64,000 bases of DNA from Micractinium sp. NFX-FRZ (lineage: Eukaryota; Chlorophyta; Trebouxiophyceae; Chlorellales; Chlorellaceae). Both the position numbers and the translations under genes were made by a program. Position 1 is the stretch's first letter; every line of letters starts with the position of its first letter. Of the stretch, positions 44,401 to 55,338 are shown piece after piece. The stretch is taken from contig JAPTJF010000022.1 in NCBI GenBank assembly GCA_029339195.1, positions 186,001-250,000 of the forward strand, written 5' to 3'. A model generated the notes under the pieces. That model saw only the letters and a program-made list of their open reading frames with translations, was not told the DNA's origin and ran no database searches.

Positions 44401-47400
44401 TTCCTCCTTTGCCTCCTCCTATGCCATCAAGTACAAGCTGGCGGGCGCCACCAGCGGCAGCGCCAGGTCAGCTGGACAATCTCCAAGTGCTGTGCTGCGC
44501 TGTGCAGTAGTTTGACTGTCAATCTTGCCAGCGTGCTGGCAGCAGCCAGCTTGCAAGCTTGCATGCACGCTGCTTGTGCCCCTGACCCGTCACACCCTCG
44601 TGCAATGCATCACTTGCCTGCTCGCCTTACCCACCCGCCCGGTCCTCCCCTCCCTCGCCCCTTCCCCTCGCCCGCCCGCAGCTTCCGCCTGCTCAACGTG
44701 CGGCAGGACTACCAGTTTGCGCTGGTCACCAACCGCACCGGCACCCCCACCGTGCTGGCCACCTCGCCCGTGCTCACCAACGCCGCACCCAACGAGCCGA
44801 CGCAGCTGCACCTGACGCCCGGCACGGCCGCGTCCGAGTGAGGGGGTAGTTAGTGCAAGGGCCTCTTTCGTTGCACACCCAAGGGAGGCACGTATGCTGC
44901 CTCTGAGAAAGTTGAAGACACATGAAAGAACAGCGGCTGGTGTTAGCTGACCTTGCTTGCAAGAGCGAGGCCGTGTGTGGCCGCCAGCACTTTTCTTTCT
45001 CTCAGCATGAACCTGCCAGCCAACTGAGCCTCCGAATCTTGCTGGCATGCCTGCAGGATGACGGTGCAGTGGGTGACCAAGAACGCAGCACAGCCGACCG
45101 TGGTGTGGGGTGAGTGCCCGGGTGCCCTTGGATGCAGTGACATCACCAGGGCAGGGCTGGCTGGCTTCTGCACTGTTGCCGGTGCTGCTGCCTGCACAAT
45201 GCCGCTAGCTGGTTGGTGCATCCAGTGTTGTATGCTTACACATTGCCGCTGCCACTGCTGGCCCAGCTGTCGACAATATCCACCCACCGCACCGGTGTGG
45301 CTGCAGGCTTGGCCCCCGGCAGCCTGGCCAGCAGCGCTGCTGCCGACTCGCGCACTTATTCGAAGCAGGACATCAAGGACGGCTGCGGGTGGGGCAATGC
45401 AACCCTGCCTGCCAACGCCAACCTTGTGTCGGGTGCGCTGGCCGCCAGCGTGGGGGAGGGAGGTGGGGTGGTGAGGGCGCCATGTGGGGCTTGGGGACGC
45501 CATGTGGGTGGTGAGGATGCCATGCGGGGCTTGGGGACGCCATGTGGGTGGTGAGGGCGCCATGTGGGTGGTGAGGATGCCATGTGGGTGGAGAGGGCAA
45601 CATGTGCGTGGTGAGGATGCCCAGCGGACTTCTCTCTACAGCTTGCTCGGCGCAGTGCTTGTGCCTCTTCACACGGGCATGTGCTCATCACATGTGTTCC
45701 TCACAATGCCTGACTGACTGCTCACCGATGCTGCAGTCGGCAAGGGCTGGCTGGCACCTGGCACGCTGCACCTTGCCAGGATGACGGGCCTGCAGCCCTC
45801 CACCACATACTACTACCAAGTGACGGACCAGGTGGGTGGGTGCAAGTGGGCGCGTGCATGGGCAGTGAGGTGCACCCCAGGCAGGGCCACTCTAGCTTCG
45901 GTAGGCAAGCAGTCCGCGGGAGCTGCAGCGTGCCGCCTGGAGCTGCAGCCGGTGCTAGGCTCATAAACCCTACCTTTGCCAGCCCCACCAGCCCCACCAG
46001 CCCCCACAACTCATGCGCATGGGGAGGCACCCTCTCACCGGCCGCTGGTGCATTTGTCGCCCCGCCCTGCAGGCCAGCGGCGCCGCTAGCCCCGTGCATT
46101 CCTTCACCACCGCCCCCGCCGCCGGCGACGACGCCACCCTCACCATGCTGCTGGCTGCCGACACCGGCACGGGAGAGAACAACGACAACGCGTTGCGCCC
46201 CACCGCTCACAAGACCGTGGGGGCCTACGCCGTCTTCAAGGTGGGGCGGTCCATCACTGCCTGCTGGCTGGAAATGCCACCCAGCCCGCCGCTCAGCCGG
46301 TAGCAGCACAGCTGGCCAAGCGCTGGTTATGAGCGCTCTATGCTAGCATACACCTGCCAGGTAGCTTCCCTGGGTGACCGACCCAGCCTCCCCCGGTCCT
46401 CCTCACCCCCACCGCCTGCCCCTCCCGTTGAACTCCCAGGCCATGAACGCCGCCGCCGCCGCCAGCCCCACCCCCGTCATGTCCTTTATCAACGGAGACA
46501 TCAGCTACGCAGGTGGGCAGGGCAGGGCAGGGCAGGGCAGGGCAGGTTCCAGCTGCTGCCGACGTTCGCATGTTGGGGCGGCGCCTGTGTGGCACTCTGC
46601 CTGGCAGTGTGGCAGCACCCCGCCCCGCTTGCAGTTGGTTCTCACTCCCCCCGCCCCCGCCCCTGCACCTGCCCCCGCTCCCCCCTGCAAGCAGATGGCG
46701 TGCTGTACGACTGGCAGCAGATGATGGACCACGCCGCACCCATGATGGCCTCCGTACCCATCCTCACCACCCCGGGCAACCACGAGGCACCTGGGCCTGC
46801 TTGCTTTGGCTTGGGTTTGGCGGGCAAGGCGGAGCGCAGTGCACCGCGCGGTCCGGGTGCATGAGTGGCGGCGATGTCTTGGCAACTGTGCCCTCCCTGC
46901 ATCGCTTTTTGTTGTACCCGCACGTGTATACGTGGTGCTGGTTGCAAGCCACGCGTGCATTGCGCCGCGCCACCTCAGCTTGCTGCCTCAAAGCTCAGAC
47001 ACAGCTAACAACTGCCAGCTTGCTAACCGCGCTCCCGCCCTTGCTCACTTCCCTGCAGCGCGACTATTACTACTCCTCTGGCGGCGTGGTGGTCGACTCG
47101 GGCGACGCCATCAAGGACAGCGGCACACCAAAGTGCGTGTGCCGACAGTCTCTGTGCTGCGGCTCGCTGCTTGTCGGGGTAACGCTGCCTTGGTGCTCTT
47201 GGGCCCGAGCCCCGTCCAGTCACCCCTCGGTGCCTTGACGCATCACCCCTTGGTTGCTGCCGCAGGTATGGCGGCGAGTGCGGCATTCCCTACGAGGCGC
47301 TGTTTGTCAACCCCAACACCACGCGGGCACAGCAGTGGCACAGCATTGACGTCGGACCCGTCCACTTCCTGCAGCTGTCCAGCGGTGAGCGAGGCTGGGG

Positions 47401-50400
47401 ATGGGCGGTGCAACGCCTGCACCAGTGCCCTGCAGCCTGGGCCTTTAACGAGGCGGGGACGTGGTGGTGGTGTGCGGCGGTACAACGGAATGCTCTAGCC
47501 GCTGCTCGCAAAAGGGCCCTCTTGAGGCCACGTGTGACCCCTCATCTCCCCGCTGTGCCCCGCCTGCAGAGCTGGACATGCGCCGCGGCTCCCCCCAGCA
47601 GCAGTTTGCCATCGCTGACCTGGCGGCTGTCAACCGCACCAAGACGCCCTTTGTCGTCGTCTCCTGGCACCGTCTCATGTACTCTGCCGCCGCCGACACC
47701 GATTCGGGTGAGCTCCGCACAGCGGGTAGGGGGCCATGCGGAGTGCCCTGCTGCTCCCCAGCCAGGAGCTCGCGCCCTCGCTCCTTGCTCCTTGCTCCCT
47801 TGCCTGCCACTCTCAGGCTGACGGACAGGCTGGCGGCACACGTGGCCTGAGGCTGGGCTGCCCTGCACCTGGCCCACCCTCGCCCCCGACCAACCCTGCC
47901 CTGCCTGGCACGACCCGCCCCTCGCTGCCCCCCCTTGCAGACTACATCTGGGGCGACGTGTTCATGATGCAGCAGGGGTGGGACGACGTGCTGTACTACG
48001 GCGGCGTGGATGCCGTGTTCAACGGCCACTTCCACGTGTACCACAGGTGCCGCGCTGCGTGCTGTGCTTGATTTGTGCTGTGCTGTGCTGCGTGCTGTGC
48101 TGTGCCATGGAGTGCATTGCGTGTGCTGCACTGGTTCCTGCAGGGCTGGCCGTCAAGTATTGGTTGCTCGCCCTGCCACCTGGCAGGCCTGCCGTCTTGA
48201 GTTCAAATACGCCGAGCCCAGCCGCACTGCGCCCCCACAACTCACCCCACTCACCCCACCCGCGCCCCACCCGACTGCGCAGGACCTGCCCCGTGTACAA
48301 CCGTGCTTGCGTGCCCGACCGTGCCGACGGCGTGCGGGGCGCCCCCGTGCACATCAACACCGGCTGGGGCGGCCCCTCCTCTGCCGACAAGCTGCCCCTC
48401 AACGCCAACGGCCAGTCGGTGCACCCGTACATCGAGGTGACCAGCGGCGCCACCCAGCGCTTTGGGTTTGTCAAGATGACGGTCAACCGCACCCACATGG
48501 TGCTGGACTCCATCCCAGTGGATTGGAACTACAACACAAGTGAGGGGGCGGGGGGCGGGGGCCAGGCAGGAGCTGCCGAGTGGTGGGCTGGGCAGGTGCC
48601 AGCCAAGACATTTGGGGTGGGTCTGGGTCTGGTTGTGTGCCGGTGGTCGGGCACAGCGCCTGCCCACACTTTCTGTCTGCCACCTGGCGTGCCCTGCCGC
48701 GCCTGCTTGTTCGCAGCGCAGCCGCCGCCCTGCCACTCCCTGCCCCACCCGTGCCCCCTGCCCTGTGCCCCGGCAGCCTCCAAGACGTACTACGGCAGCA
48801 TGGCTGCGCTTGCGCCGCTCGACTCCATCACCCTCAAGGCCGGCCGGGCAGCCCGCTCCAGCGTCAAGCTGGCCATTGTGCACGTCAATGACATTCATGC
48901 CAGGTAGAGGTGCCGGCACCTGGGTGCCAGCAAGGTGCATTCTGTACTGAGGCGGAGACTAATGCCATGCCCGCACGGGCGGCCCACAAAAAGGCTTCCA
49001 CGCAACTCGCTCCTTGACCCACCCCGCCGCCTGCCTCCCTGCCTCTCTCTCTCGCCCCCTGCCCCCCCTGCAGGATCGAGCCTGCCGACTCCAGCTTCAA
49101 CCCGGTGCCCGCGGCCAAGTACGGCACCGCCTATGGCGGCCTGGCACGCCTGGCTGGCTTCATCGCCGCCGCACGCTCCCAGGCGGCGGCCGCCGACCAG
49201 GACATTCTGGTGCTGCACGCGGGTGAGGCCCTGGGAGCAGTGGGGTTGCTGCAAAACGGCAACAGCGACCGGCCTTGCTCTGCAATCTGCTTGCGCCACC
49301 GGCTCCAGACTGCACCCACACCCGCATGCATTGCTTGCTCCTTCACCTCCTGCTGTGCCCATCTGCACCTCCCTCCCCGCCCGCCCACCCGAGCAGGCGA
49401 CCAGTACACGGGCACCAGCTGGGATTCGTACTACACGCGGCAGGGCAACTTCAGCGTGGCAGGACTGCTCAACATGATCGGCTTTGATGCCATGGCCGCC
49501 GGAAACCACGAGGTGCGGGCGAGAGGGTTGGCTGTGGTGGAACAGAGCAACCGGCGGCACTCGCTCGCCTTTTTTTTTTGTGGCAGTGGACCGTTGGTGC
49601 CCGCTCGTCTCCTCGCCCTCCCGGCTCTCAAGGCGCTCTGCAACCTCCGCTTCCACCCCTGGCCCGCAGTTTGACTACGGCCCAGGCAACCTTGCCGGCT
49701 TTGCCAGCACCCTGACTGCGCCCGTCCTCAGCTGCAACGTGGATGTGAGCAAATCCGAGCTGGCAGGCAAGGTGGCGCCCTTCATCGTCAAGACGCTGCC
49801 GCGCAGCGGCAAGAAGGTTGCCATCATCGGGCTGTCACCGCCCGACACCGCCGTCACCAGCTCGCCAGGCAAGGCTGGGGTCTGCATGCATATGCTGGTG
49901 GCAGTGCAGGATGAGCAGGCAGGGTGGGTGGGGCAGGGTGGGGCGCCCCATGCCCCCCGTCCAAGGCGCGACGGAAGCTCTGCCCCTTGCCCCATCCCCA
50001 CCGTACTGCAGGCCCCAACGTCACCATCCTGAGCATCGAGGCCTCCCTGCCCGGATGCATTGCGGACGCCAAGGCGCAGGGCGCCGACATGATCGTACTC
50101 CTGGCGCATGTGAGAGGGGCACGGGCTGCCTGCCGTGTGGTGTGGTGTGAACTTGCTGGCGGCAAGGGTGCCTTGCCTGGTGCTGTGCGCGCTCACTGAG
50201 CCATGCGTGCCGCCCCCCTGCACTGGTGCCGTTTGACAGTTTCCTCGCTGGGCGACCTGCCGCTCCCTCCCGCAACCCTGCCCCGCAGATTGGGTACGAC
50301 CGTGACCTGTCTGTGGCTGGCAGCGCCGCCTTCCAGGAAGTGGACATCATCATCGGAGGCCACTCCCACTCCCTTTTGTACGGCGCCCCCGCCCCCGGCG

Positions 50401-53400
50401 GCCAGCCCCAGCTGCCCGGCAGCCCCAACCCCAACCTCACCAGCAGCGCGCGTGAGGGGGCGGTGGCATCCGGCCCCTACCCCACCAACGTGCTCAACGG
50501 CAACAAGACCATCCCCACTGCCACCGCACTGTGGGGCTCCAGGTCTGTGGGGGGGGGGGGCGGCCGTGGAGCATTGCCAACTCCCCCCTCCCTCCGTGCC
50601 TCCCTTGCTGCCTCGAGCTGCCCTCCCTCCCACCCTCCCCGCTTGCCCGCCTCCTCACTTACCCTCCCCCCGCCGCCTGCCCTCCCCCTTGCTGTCATGC
50701 GCTGCAGGTATGTGGGCAGCCTGGCCACCGAGTGGGACCTGGCCGGCTCCCTCCTCACCTACTCCGGCGCCCCCGTGCTGCTGGGAGGCAGCGGGTCGGT
50801 GAACCCGGTGGCTGAGGACGCCTCAGTGGAGGCACGCGTGGCGGAGCTGCGGGTGCCCCTGGAGGCGCTGGCCGCCCAGGTCGTGGGTGAGTTGAGCCTC
50901 CTCTTGTCTTTTACAGCCTGACCACACGCCTGCCTGGCTATCCAAGTAAGCTGCAGTTTTTAGCCCGCCCTCCTACTAGCGCGCCCGCCCAACCGAACCA
51001 CCTGTGCGCCTGCCCTGCTCGGATGCCTTCCTGCCCGCCCGCCTGCCTGTCCCCCAACCCGCCACAACGGGCAATGCCCGGCCTCCACCACCACCGTGGC
51101 ATGCAGGCGAGCTGGCCACCCCTCTGGCTGGCCACGCCGACCGCACCATTGGCCGCAACCAGGAGACCAACACCGGCAACCTTATCTGTGCGGCGCTCAA
51201 GTATGCAGCTCAAAACACCGTGGTGAGTGGCGTTCATGTCTAGGGGTGTGTCTGTGTGTCTCTGCGGCCTGTGCAGGAGCACGTCCATCGTTTCAAGTTT
51301 GCATTTCAAAGAAAGCTTACCTTGCCACCCAGTCCAACAATCCCTGCTTGCTTGCCAGACGTGCACCCTTGACCTCCCTGCACACCTGGTGTGCCACCCG
51401 GCCGCCCTGCTGACCTGACCCAGGCACCGCCCCTGCTCTGACACACACTCTGTGACACCGGGGCCACCTGCGCTCTGCCCTGCTGTGCGATGCAGCCTGC
51501 CGCCGCCGCCGTGCTGGCCGCCAACCCAGGACTGCCCGTGGTGTGCCTGGAGAATGCGGGCGGCATCCGCTCCGACATCCCCGCCGGCAACGTCACCATG
51601 GCGCAGATCAACAGCGTGCTGCCCTTTGGAAACACGTGCGTGGGACAACGGTTGTGGGAGACAGCTCATGCTACTGCAAGCAGCAATGCTCAAGGCATTC
51701 GGTCGGCAGCAAGCGGAGCGCGCTGTCCATGCTCGAGCGCTGCTGCTTGAACGCCCAGCATGCATGCGGTTGACCACCTGCTCATGCGCACCCGCCCACC
51801 CCCCGTGCAGCTTTGTGCTCATGCGCGTCTCCCCCGCCACCATGCTCTCCTCCCTCAACAACGGCCTGTCTGGCTGGACTGGCGACAGCACCGCGGCGGG
51901 CCGCTTCCCTCAGGTGCGCGGGAGGGCCTGGCTGGGAGGGCAGGGGCAGAGACCGTCTCGCAGGGGCGGGGGAAATTTTGACACTGGGCGTTGTGTGGGG
52001 AGCGCCATTCACCGCACAATCGGCACGGCCGGGTGGAGTGTGCAAGGGGCGGTTCAGCATGTCAGCGGCCAGCACCGCCTCATTTGAACCTCCGTTGGCC
52101 GTGTTGCCTCGCAGATTGGCGGCATGCGCCTGGCCTTTGACCCCCGCCTGCCCGACAAGTTTGGCCGGCTGGTGGACGCCACCCTCACCGATGCCCCCGG
52201 CACGCCGTCGCTGCTCACCTACACCGGCGACCTGCTGCTGCTCACCACCAACTTTGTGGCCGCGGGCGGGGACAAGTGAGCGGGCGGGGGGTGTGCCAGG
52301 AGACGAGGGGGCACTGTGCAGCTGCCGTGCCCTGCGCTGGCCTGTTGTCGGATGGCTGGGGGGCAAGCTGGGGGGTCTGTGGCATGGAACCCCCATCCAT
52401 GACATGAGGCCCCACCCCGCTCACCAATCCTTTCAACACCCGCCCTTTGCAACTGCACCCCCCACCGCCCCCCCGGCAGCTTCACCGCCCTGGCGGCCGT
52501 CAAGCCGCTGCTGGACACCAGCGTGGGTGATGCCCAGGTGATGGCCGACTACATTGCCGCCAACTCACCCGTCTCCGCCGCCAAGGACGGACGCATCGCC
52601 AACTGCGCCGCCACGCCCAACGAGCTGTGCCCTGTGATCGAGTCGCCGCCCCCGCCTCCAGCACCGTCTCCCCCCTCCCCTCCGCCGCCCAGCCCCCAGC
52701 CTCCCAACCCGTCCCCTCCGCCGCCCAGCCCTCAGCCTCCCAGCCCCTCACCTCCTCCCCCCAGCCCCAAGCCTCCCAGCCCCTCACCTCCTCCCCCCAG
52801 CCCCAAGCCTCCCAGCCCCTCACCTCCGCCTCCCAGCCCCAAGCCTCCCAGCCCCAAGCCTCCGCCTCCCAGCCCCAAGCCTCCCAGCCCCCGCCCGCCC
52901 TCTCCGCCGCCCCCCAAGAAGTCACCTCCTCCCCCCAAGCCCTCTCCCCGCCCGCCGCCCACTCCTGTGGCCTTCACCGTCGTCAACGTGAAGACAGCCA
53001 CGGCCTCCGCATCTTCAGTTGGCAGCCGCATTGTTGCACGCAGGACGGTGCGCTACCCGGCCGCTCAAGCCATCGACAGCAAGGCCTCCACTTTCTTCAT
53101 GAGCGCGGCTCAGGCAAGCGAGGAGAGGAGGGGAGGGTGGAAAAGAGTTGGGTGGCGCCAGCCTGCAGTGAGCCTCAACAAGAGGGTACCACCCGCGGAT
53201 GCAAGCGGCGCCTGCGACCTCCCCCGCACATAACAACAAGGGGTGGGTGGCCTACAGGCCAGCTCAGCGCTCCACACCTGCCAGCTCAGTGCACCATCCC
53301 CTGCTTCTGTCCCCTCACCTCACAGGCGTCCCCCTGGCTCAGCATCGACCTGGGCAGGCGGTACGAGGTGCAGCGGGTGGTCATCACTGCAGCTGCCGCC

Positions 53401-54161
53401 AACCTGGGCGCCCCCACCTACACCTCCGCCCACACCTTCACTGTGCGAGTGGGGGATGTCAAGAACGCCCCCAGCACCGCCAAGCCAGACACCGGGCTGG
53501 ACCGCAGGTGGGGCCACGGGCGGCGCAGCACAGCAGGGAGGCAGCTCGGTGAAGGGCAGGGCATGCGTTGTGGGTGCCGTGTGTGCTGCGCTGCGCTGCG
53601 CTGCACACTGCTGCCGTGGCTGCAGTCTCAGCTGCCCCTCACTCTCCCAATCCCTCCCCCCCCCGCCCGGGCTGCCATGCCTGCTGCTGCAGCGCTGGCG
53701 CGCTGTGCTCCACCGCCGCCGGACCCCTGAGGCCGTCCACCAGCGTGACCTGCGGGCGCACGGCTGGCGGCCGCTTCACCGCCACCCCCAAGGCGGGGCG
53801 CTACGTGTCGGTTGAGCTCAAGTCCAGCGTGGCGCGGGCCTTTAGCCAGCTGGCGGTGGCAGAGGTGGCCATCTACGCCCGAGGTGCGTGCAGGGAGGGG
53901 GGGCAGCCGTGGGCACGCATCAGCAGCAGTGTTTGTGCAGTGCAGGTGGGGCGTGCGGACGGTTTGAGGAGGTGGTGAGGAGCCTGTGCAGCGCTGTGTT
54001 GGCTTCCACAACACCACGCCCTGCGAGACGGAACCTTTTCCTGCTTCCCGGCTGTGCCCGGCACAGTGGCGGGGGCCCAGCCACTCCTTGCTGCCTCTGC
54101 CTCTGCCCCTGACCCCCCGCCCCCTACCCCCTTGCACCCCGATGCTGCAGCCTTGAAGTAA
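32415..54161 (+). CDS. Giant secreted multidomain phosphohydrolase (phytase-like/5'-nucleotidase/phytase-like/PAP/5'-nucleotidase/Pro-rich/F5-8C)
   Basis: One gene of about 59 exons encodes a predicted 3,160-residue extracellular protein. The first exon (32415-32560) gives a signal peptide MAPQRRVALLLLAVLAACSA; an ATG at 32343 is in frame but would bury it. Exon phases agree along the whole length and no stop separates the two halves. Near 39835-39903 the first half runs straight into SFLKLSDLPTTASSNAAGE, a copy of the mature N-terminus SYLKLSDLPTTPSSNAVGE. The order of domains is phytase-like (49-582), 5'-nucleotidase (583-1160), phytase-like (1161-1721), purple acid phosphatase with Fn3-like part (1722-2295), 5'-nucleotidase (2300-2872), Pro-rich linker (2873-2985) and F5/8C (2985-3157). 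Each is described separately. The likely role is release of phosphate from phytate, nucleotides and other esters at the cell surface; that is inference from families. GC-AG donors occur at 37017, 46787, 49869 and 53114. Confidence 0.85.
32779..35860 (+). other. Domain: phytase-like (esterase-like activity of phytase) copy A
   Basis: Exons 32779-32998, 33163-33514, 33730-33812, 33976-34089, 34372-34666, 34941-35086, 35314-35419 and 35577-35860. Family marks of the Phytase-like fold (PF13449 type) are SLFSGLTVYSS, GATDRGPNQ, NPAGIDVEDI, LCLLSDEYSPSVAVV, VYLADFSQATDV, RKIRAFDTG and the late DDNDFGLG, matching the family's DRGP, DPEG, DEYGP, DLSGATD and DNDFG pattern. This beta-propeller-like family was named from bacterial phytase/esterase studies. 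Activity on phytate here is not proven. Confidence 0.75.
34130..34295. repeat. (CTG)n and CGTATACC repeats in intron
   Basis: CTG runs, three TTAAG-linked CTGCTG blocks and two copies of TGCGTATACC(T/C)GCCTGC lie in the intron after exon 33976-34089. Confidence 0.8.
36035..39834 (+). other. Domain: 5'-nucleotidase (UshA-type) copy A
   Basis: Exons 36035-36102, 36245-36393, 36550-36665, 36818-37016, 37236-37333, 37534-37787, 37941-38119, 38387-38502, 38722-38861, 39063-39165, 39314-39474 and 39682-39903. All metallophosphoesterase ligands are visible: HVNDIHAR (DxH), LHAGDQYTGT (GD), AGNHEFDYG (GNHE), LLAHIGYD (H) and IGGHSHSFLYG (GHxH). The C-terminal nucleotide-binding half has NQETNTGNLVCQAL, LENAGGLRADIPAGN and VLPFGNTF. 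The domain should hydrolyse nucleoside monophosphates or related esters. The intron at 37017 begins GC. Confidence 0.87.
39838..44085 (+). other. Domain: phytase-like copy B
   Basis: It starts in exon 39682-39903 with the repeated leader SFLKLSDLPTTASS and continues in 40119-40344, 40502-40663, 40922-41111, 41395-41477, 41660-41773, 42081-42381, 42681-42826, 43221-43326, 43603-43797 and 43997-44085. It carries the same signature strings as copy A. It has two introns that copy A lacks: 40664-40921, splitting GQ|GFPVP, and 43798-43996, splitting VAIG|DDDDFG. Its exon 41660-41773 is identical to 33976-34089 of copy A at every base I compared. Confidence 0.75.
44264..48776 (+). other. Domain: purple acid phosphatase module (Fn3-like N-part plus metallophosphatase)
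   Basis: Exons 44264-44466, 44682-44837, 45057-45109, 45307-45432, 45737-45831, 46073-46240, 46440-46512, 46695-46786, 47059-47132, 47266-47384, 47570-47707, 47941-48046 and 48283-48539. The N-part has the PAP beta-sandwich look (NEPTQLHLTPG, MTVQWVTKN, PSTTYYYQVTD). The catalytic part shows the five PAP motif blocks: LLAADTG, NGDISYADG, PGNHE, VVVSWHRLMYS and NGHFHVYHR. The usual GHxHxYER reads GHFHVYHR. The intron after GNHE has a weak GC donor (GAG|GCACCT at 46787). This module is absent from the first half. Confidence 0.83.
45475..45622. repeat. Minisatellite of ~20-bp GTGAGG..GCCATGTGG units in intron
   Basis: Seven or so imperfect units of (G)GTGAGGxxGCCATGTGGG, some reading CTTGGGGACGCC, follow the exon ending at 45432. 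Each unit carries a GTGAGG donor-like string. Confidence 0.85.
48777..52633 (+). other. Domain: 5'-nucleotidase copy B
   Basis: Exons 48777-48903, 49074-49222, 49397-49512, 49670-49868, 50012-50109, 50289-50542, 50708-50886, 51107-51222, 51496-51635, 51811-51913, 52115-52275 and the start of 52480-53113. All ligand motifs are kept (HVNDIHAR, GDQYTGT, GNHEFDYG, LLAHIGYD, GGHSHSLLYG, LENAGGIRSDIPAGN). Every internal exon has the same length and phase as in copy A, and several introns still align at their ends, for example the GTGAGGCCCTGGGAGCAGTG start. The GC donor is also shared (49869). It is a recent duplicate of copy A. Confidence 0.87.
52634..52970 (+). other. Pro-rich SPPPP/PSPKPPSP linker
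   Basis: About 112 residues of SPPPPSPQPPNPSP- and SPPPPSPKPPSP-type repeats encoded within exon 52480-53113. These match the hydroxyproline-rich linkers of volvocine and trebouxiophyte cell-wall glycoproteins and are expected to be hydroxylated and glycosylated into an extended rod. The DNA is a pyrimidine-rich tandem repeat. Confidence 0.9.
52971..54161 (+). other. Domain: C-terminal F5/8C (discoidin/fucolectin-like)
   Basis: Exons (end of) 52480-53113, 53326-53507, 53693-53883 and 54151-54161. Features are KTATASASS, AAQAIDSKAST, SPWLSIDLGRRYEVQRVVI, FTVRVGDV, a pair of Cys in LCSTAAG and VTCGR, AGRYVSVEL and LAVAEVAIYAR. That is the F5/8C fold pattern with fucolectin-like Cys spacing. 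It probably binds wall or extracellular glycans. The last exon is only 11 bases and encodes the final few residues and stop. The intron at 53114 begins GC (CAG|GCAAGC). Confidence 0.75.
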
Positions 54162-55338
54162 GGCGAACCTTGAGTGGGGCAGGCATCCGTGCGTGAACCC
54201 CCTCAAGAATCGGCGTGCCCGGCGCCATGCCTCACAGCCGACCCTCACACAATTGGGACCACCTCCCACCCTCTCAAGATTTCTCGCAAGAATTGACCCA
54301 AGCTTCTCCATAAAGTCGCCCCACTTGACCCTACGGCACCCCCCACACAGTGCGGGGTCCCCCACCCACCCATGGCATCGAGCGTCTGCGATTTGCAGCC
54401 CTCCCAGCCTCTCTCGCCTGCTCGGCCCTACAGCTTCCCATGCACTCACTATCTCCCTGCAATTTCCTGGCGTGTTACTGACATCGAAAACCCCTTTTGA
54501 ATATGAGGTTGCAAACACATCTTGGTGCATTGTAACTCTTGGCAATGCCAGCGCAGTGCACTGCGAACCAGTAACTGATCAAAAGAAAGGAAGAAGGACA
54601 CGGTGAGGGCATGTGTATGAAGAAGGGGGGCGACACGGGGCTGGAGGAGGGAAGCCACGTGTGAGGACAGGGAAGTCACCACGATGAGCTGACCCTGCGT
54701 TATTGTGCGCAGGGGGCAGGTGGATACCCTGGGAAACAACAGGGACCAGGCGCATGGCAGGACGATCTGGCATAGGCGAGCAGGAAGGTAGGGCTAGCAG
54801 TCTCTAAAGTGGGGGTAGCATGGGCCGGGAGGGGACGGTGGCGATCAAAGGAGGGTTGCAAGCCGCGGCCGGGCATGAGGGGGTCGAAGCACACGCAGGC
54901 TTCGTGGCGACAAACGGAGGAACGACATACAGTCGCCCGGTGTTGTGGTAGTGGTGCGATGTATTGTGGCAGCTGGGAGAGTGAGTGCCTCTAGCCGTGG
55001 GGCAAGATAATCAGGCGAGGCAGATGGGATGGGTGTGTCTCATTGATTGATTGGTTGATTGATTGATTCAAGGCCCCCTGATGAAGATGATGCGCTGCGG
55101 CGTGTGCCTGGGGATCTTGCGGGTAGGGAACGAGAAATGGGTAGGGGGACGGCTTGGGAGCTGAGAGGAGGATTGAGAGGGGCGGCATGAATGCCATACC
55201 ACGGGTGGATGGATAGCGGAGCTGCTGGTACTCTTGGCGCATGCTGTTGCCGTTCGTTCTTTGTCACACATTAAAGGGGTTGCCTTGCCACGGGGCCGAA
55301 GAATTGTGGCTCCGGGTGGCGGATCTGGCGCAGGGGCC
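54162..55338. other. Convergent 3' flanks, no gene seen
   Basis: This 1.2-kb region lies between the stops of the giant phosphatase gene and the PSR1-like gene. It contains a TGTAA at 54531-54535 and a short (GATT)n run near 55044-55068. No supported gene. Confidence 0.6.
54531..54535 (+). terminator. Putative polyadenylation signal TGTAA (giant phosphatase gene)
   Basis: TGTAA lies about 370 bp after the TAA stop at 54159-54161. Confidence 0.5.
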
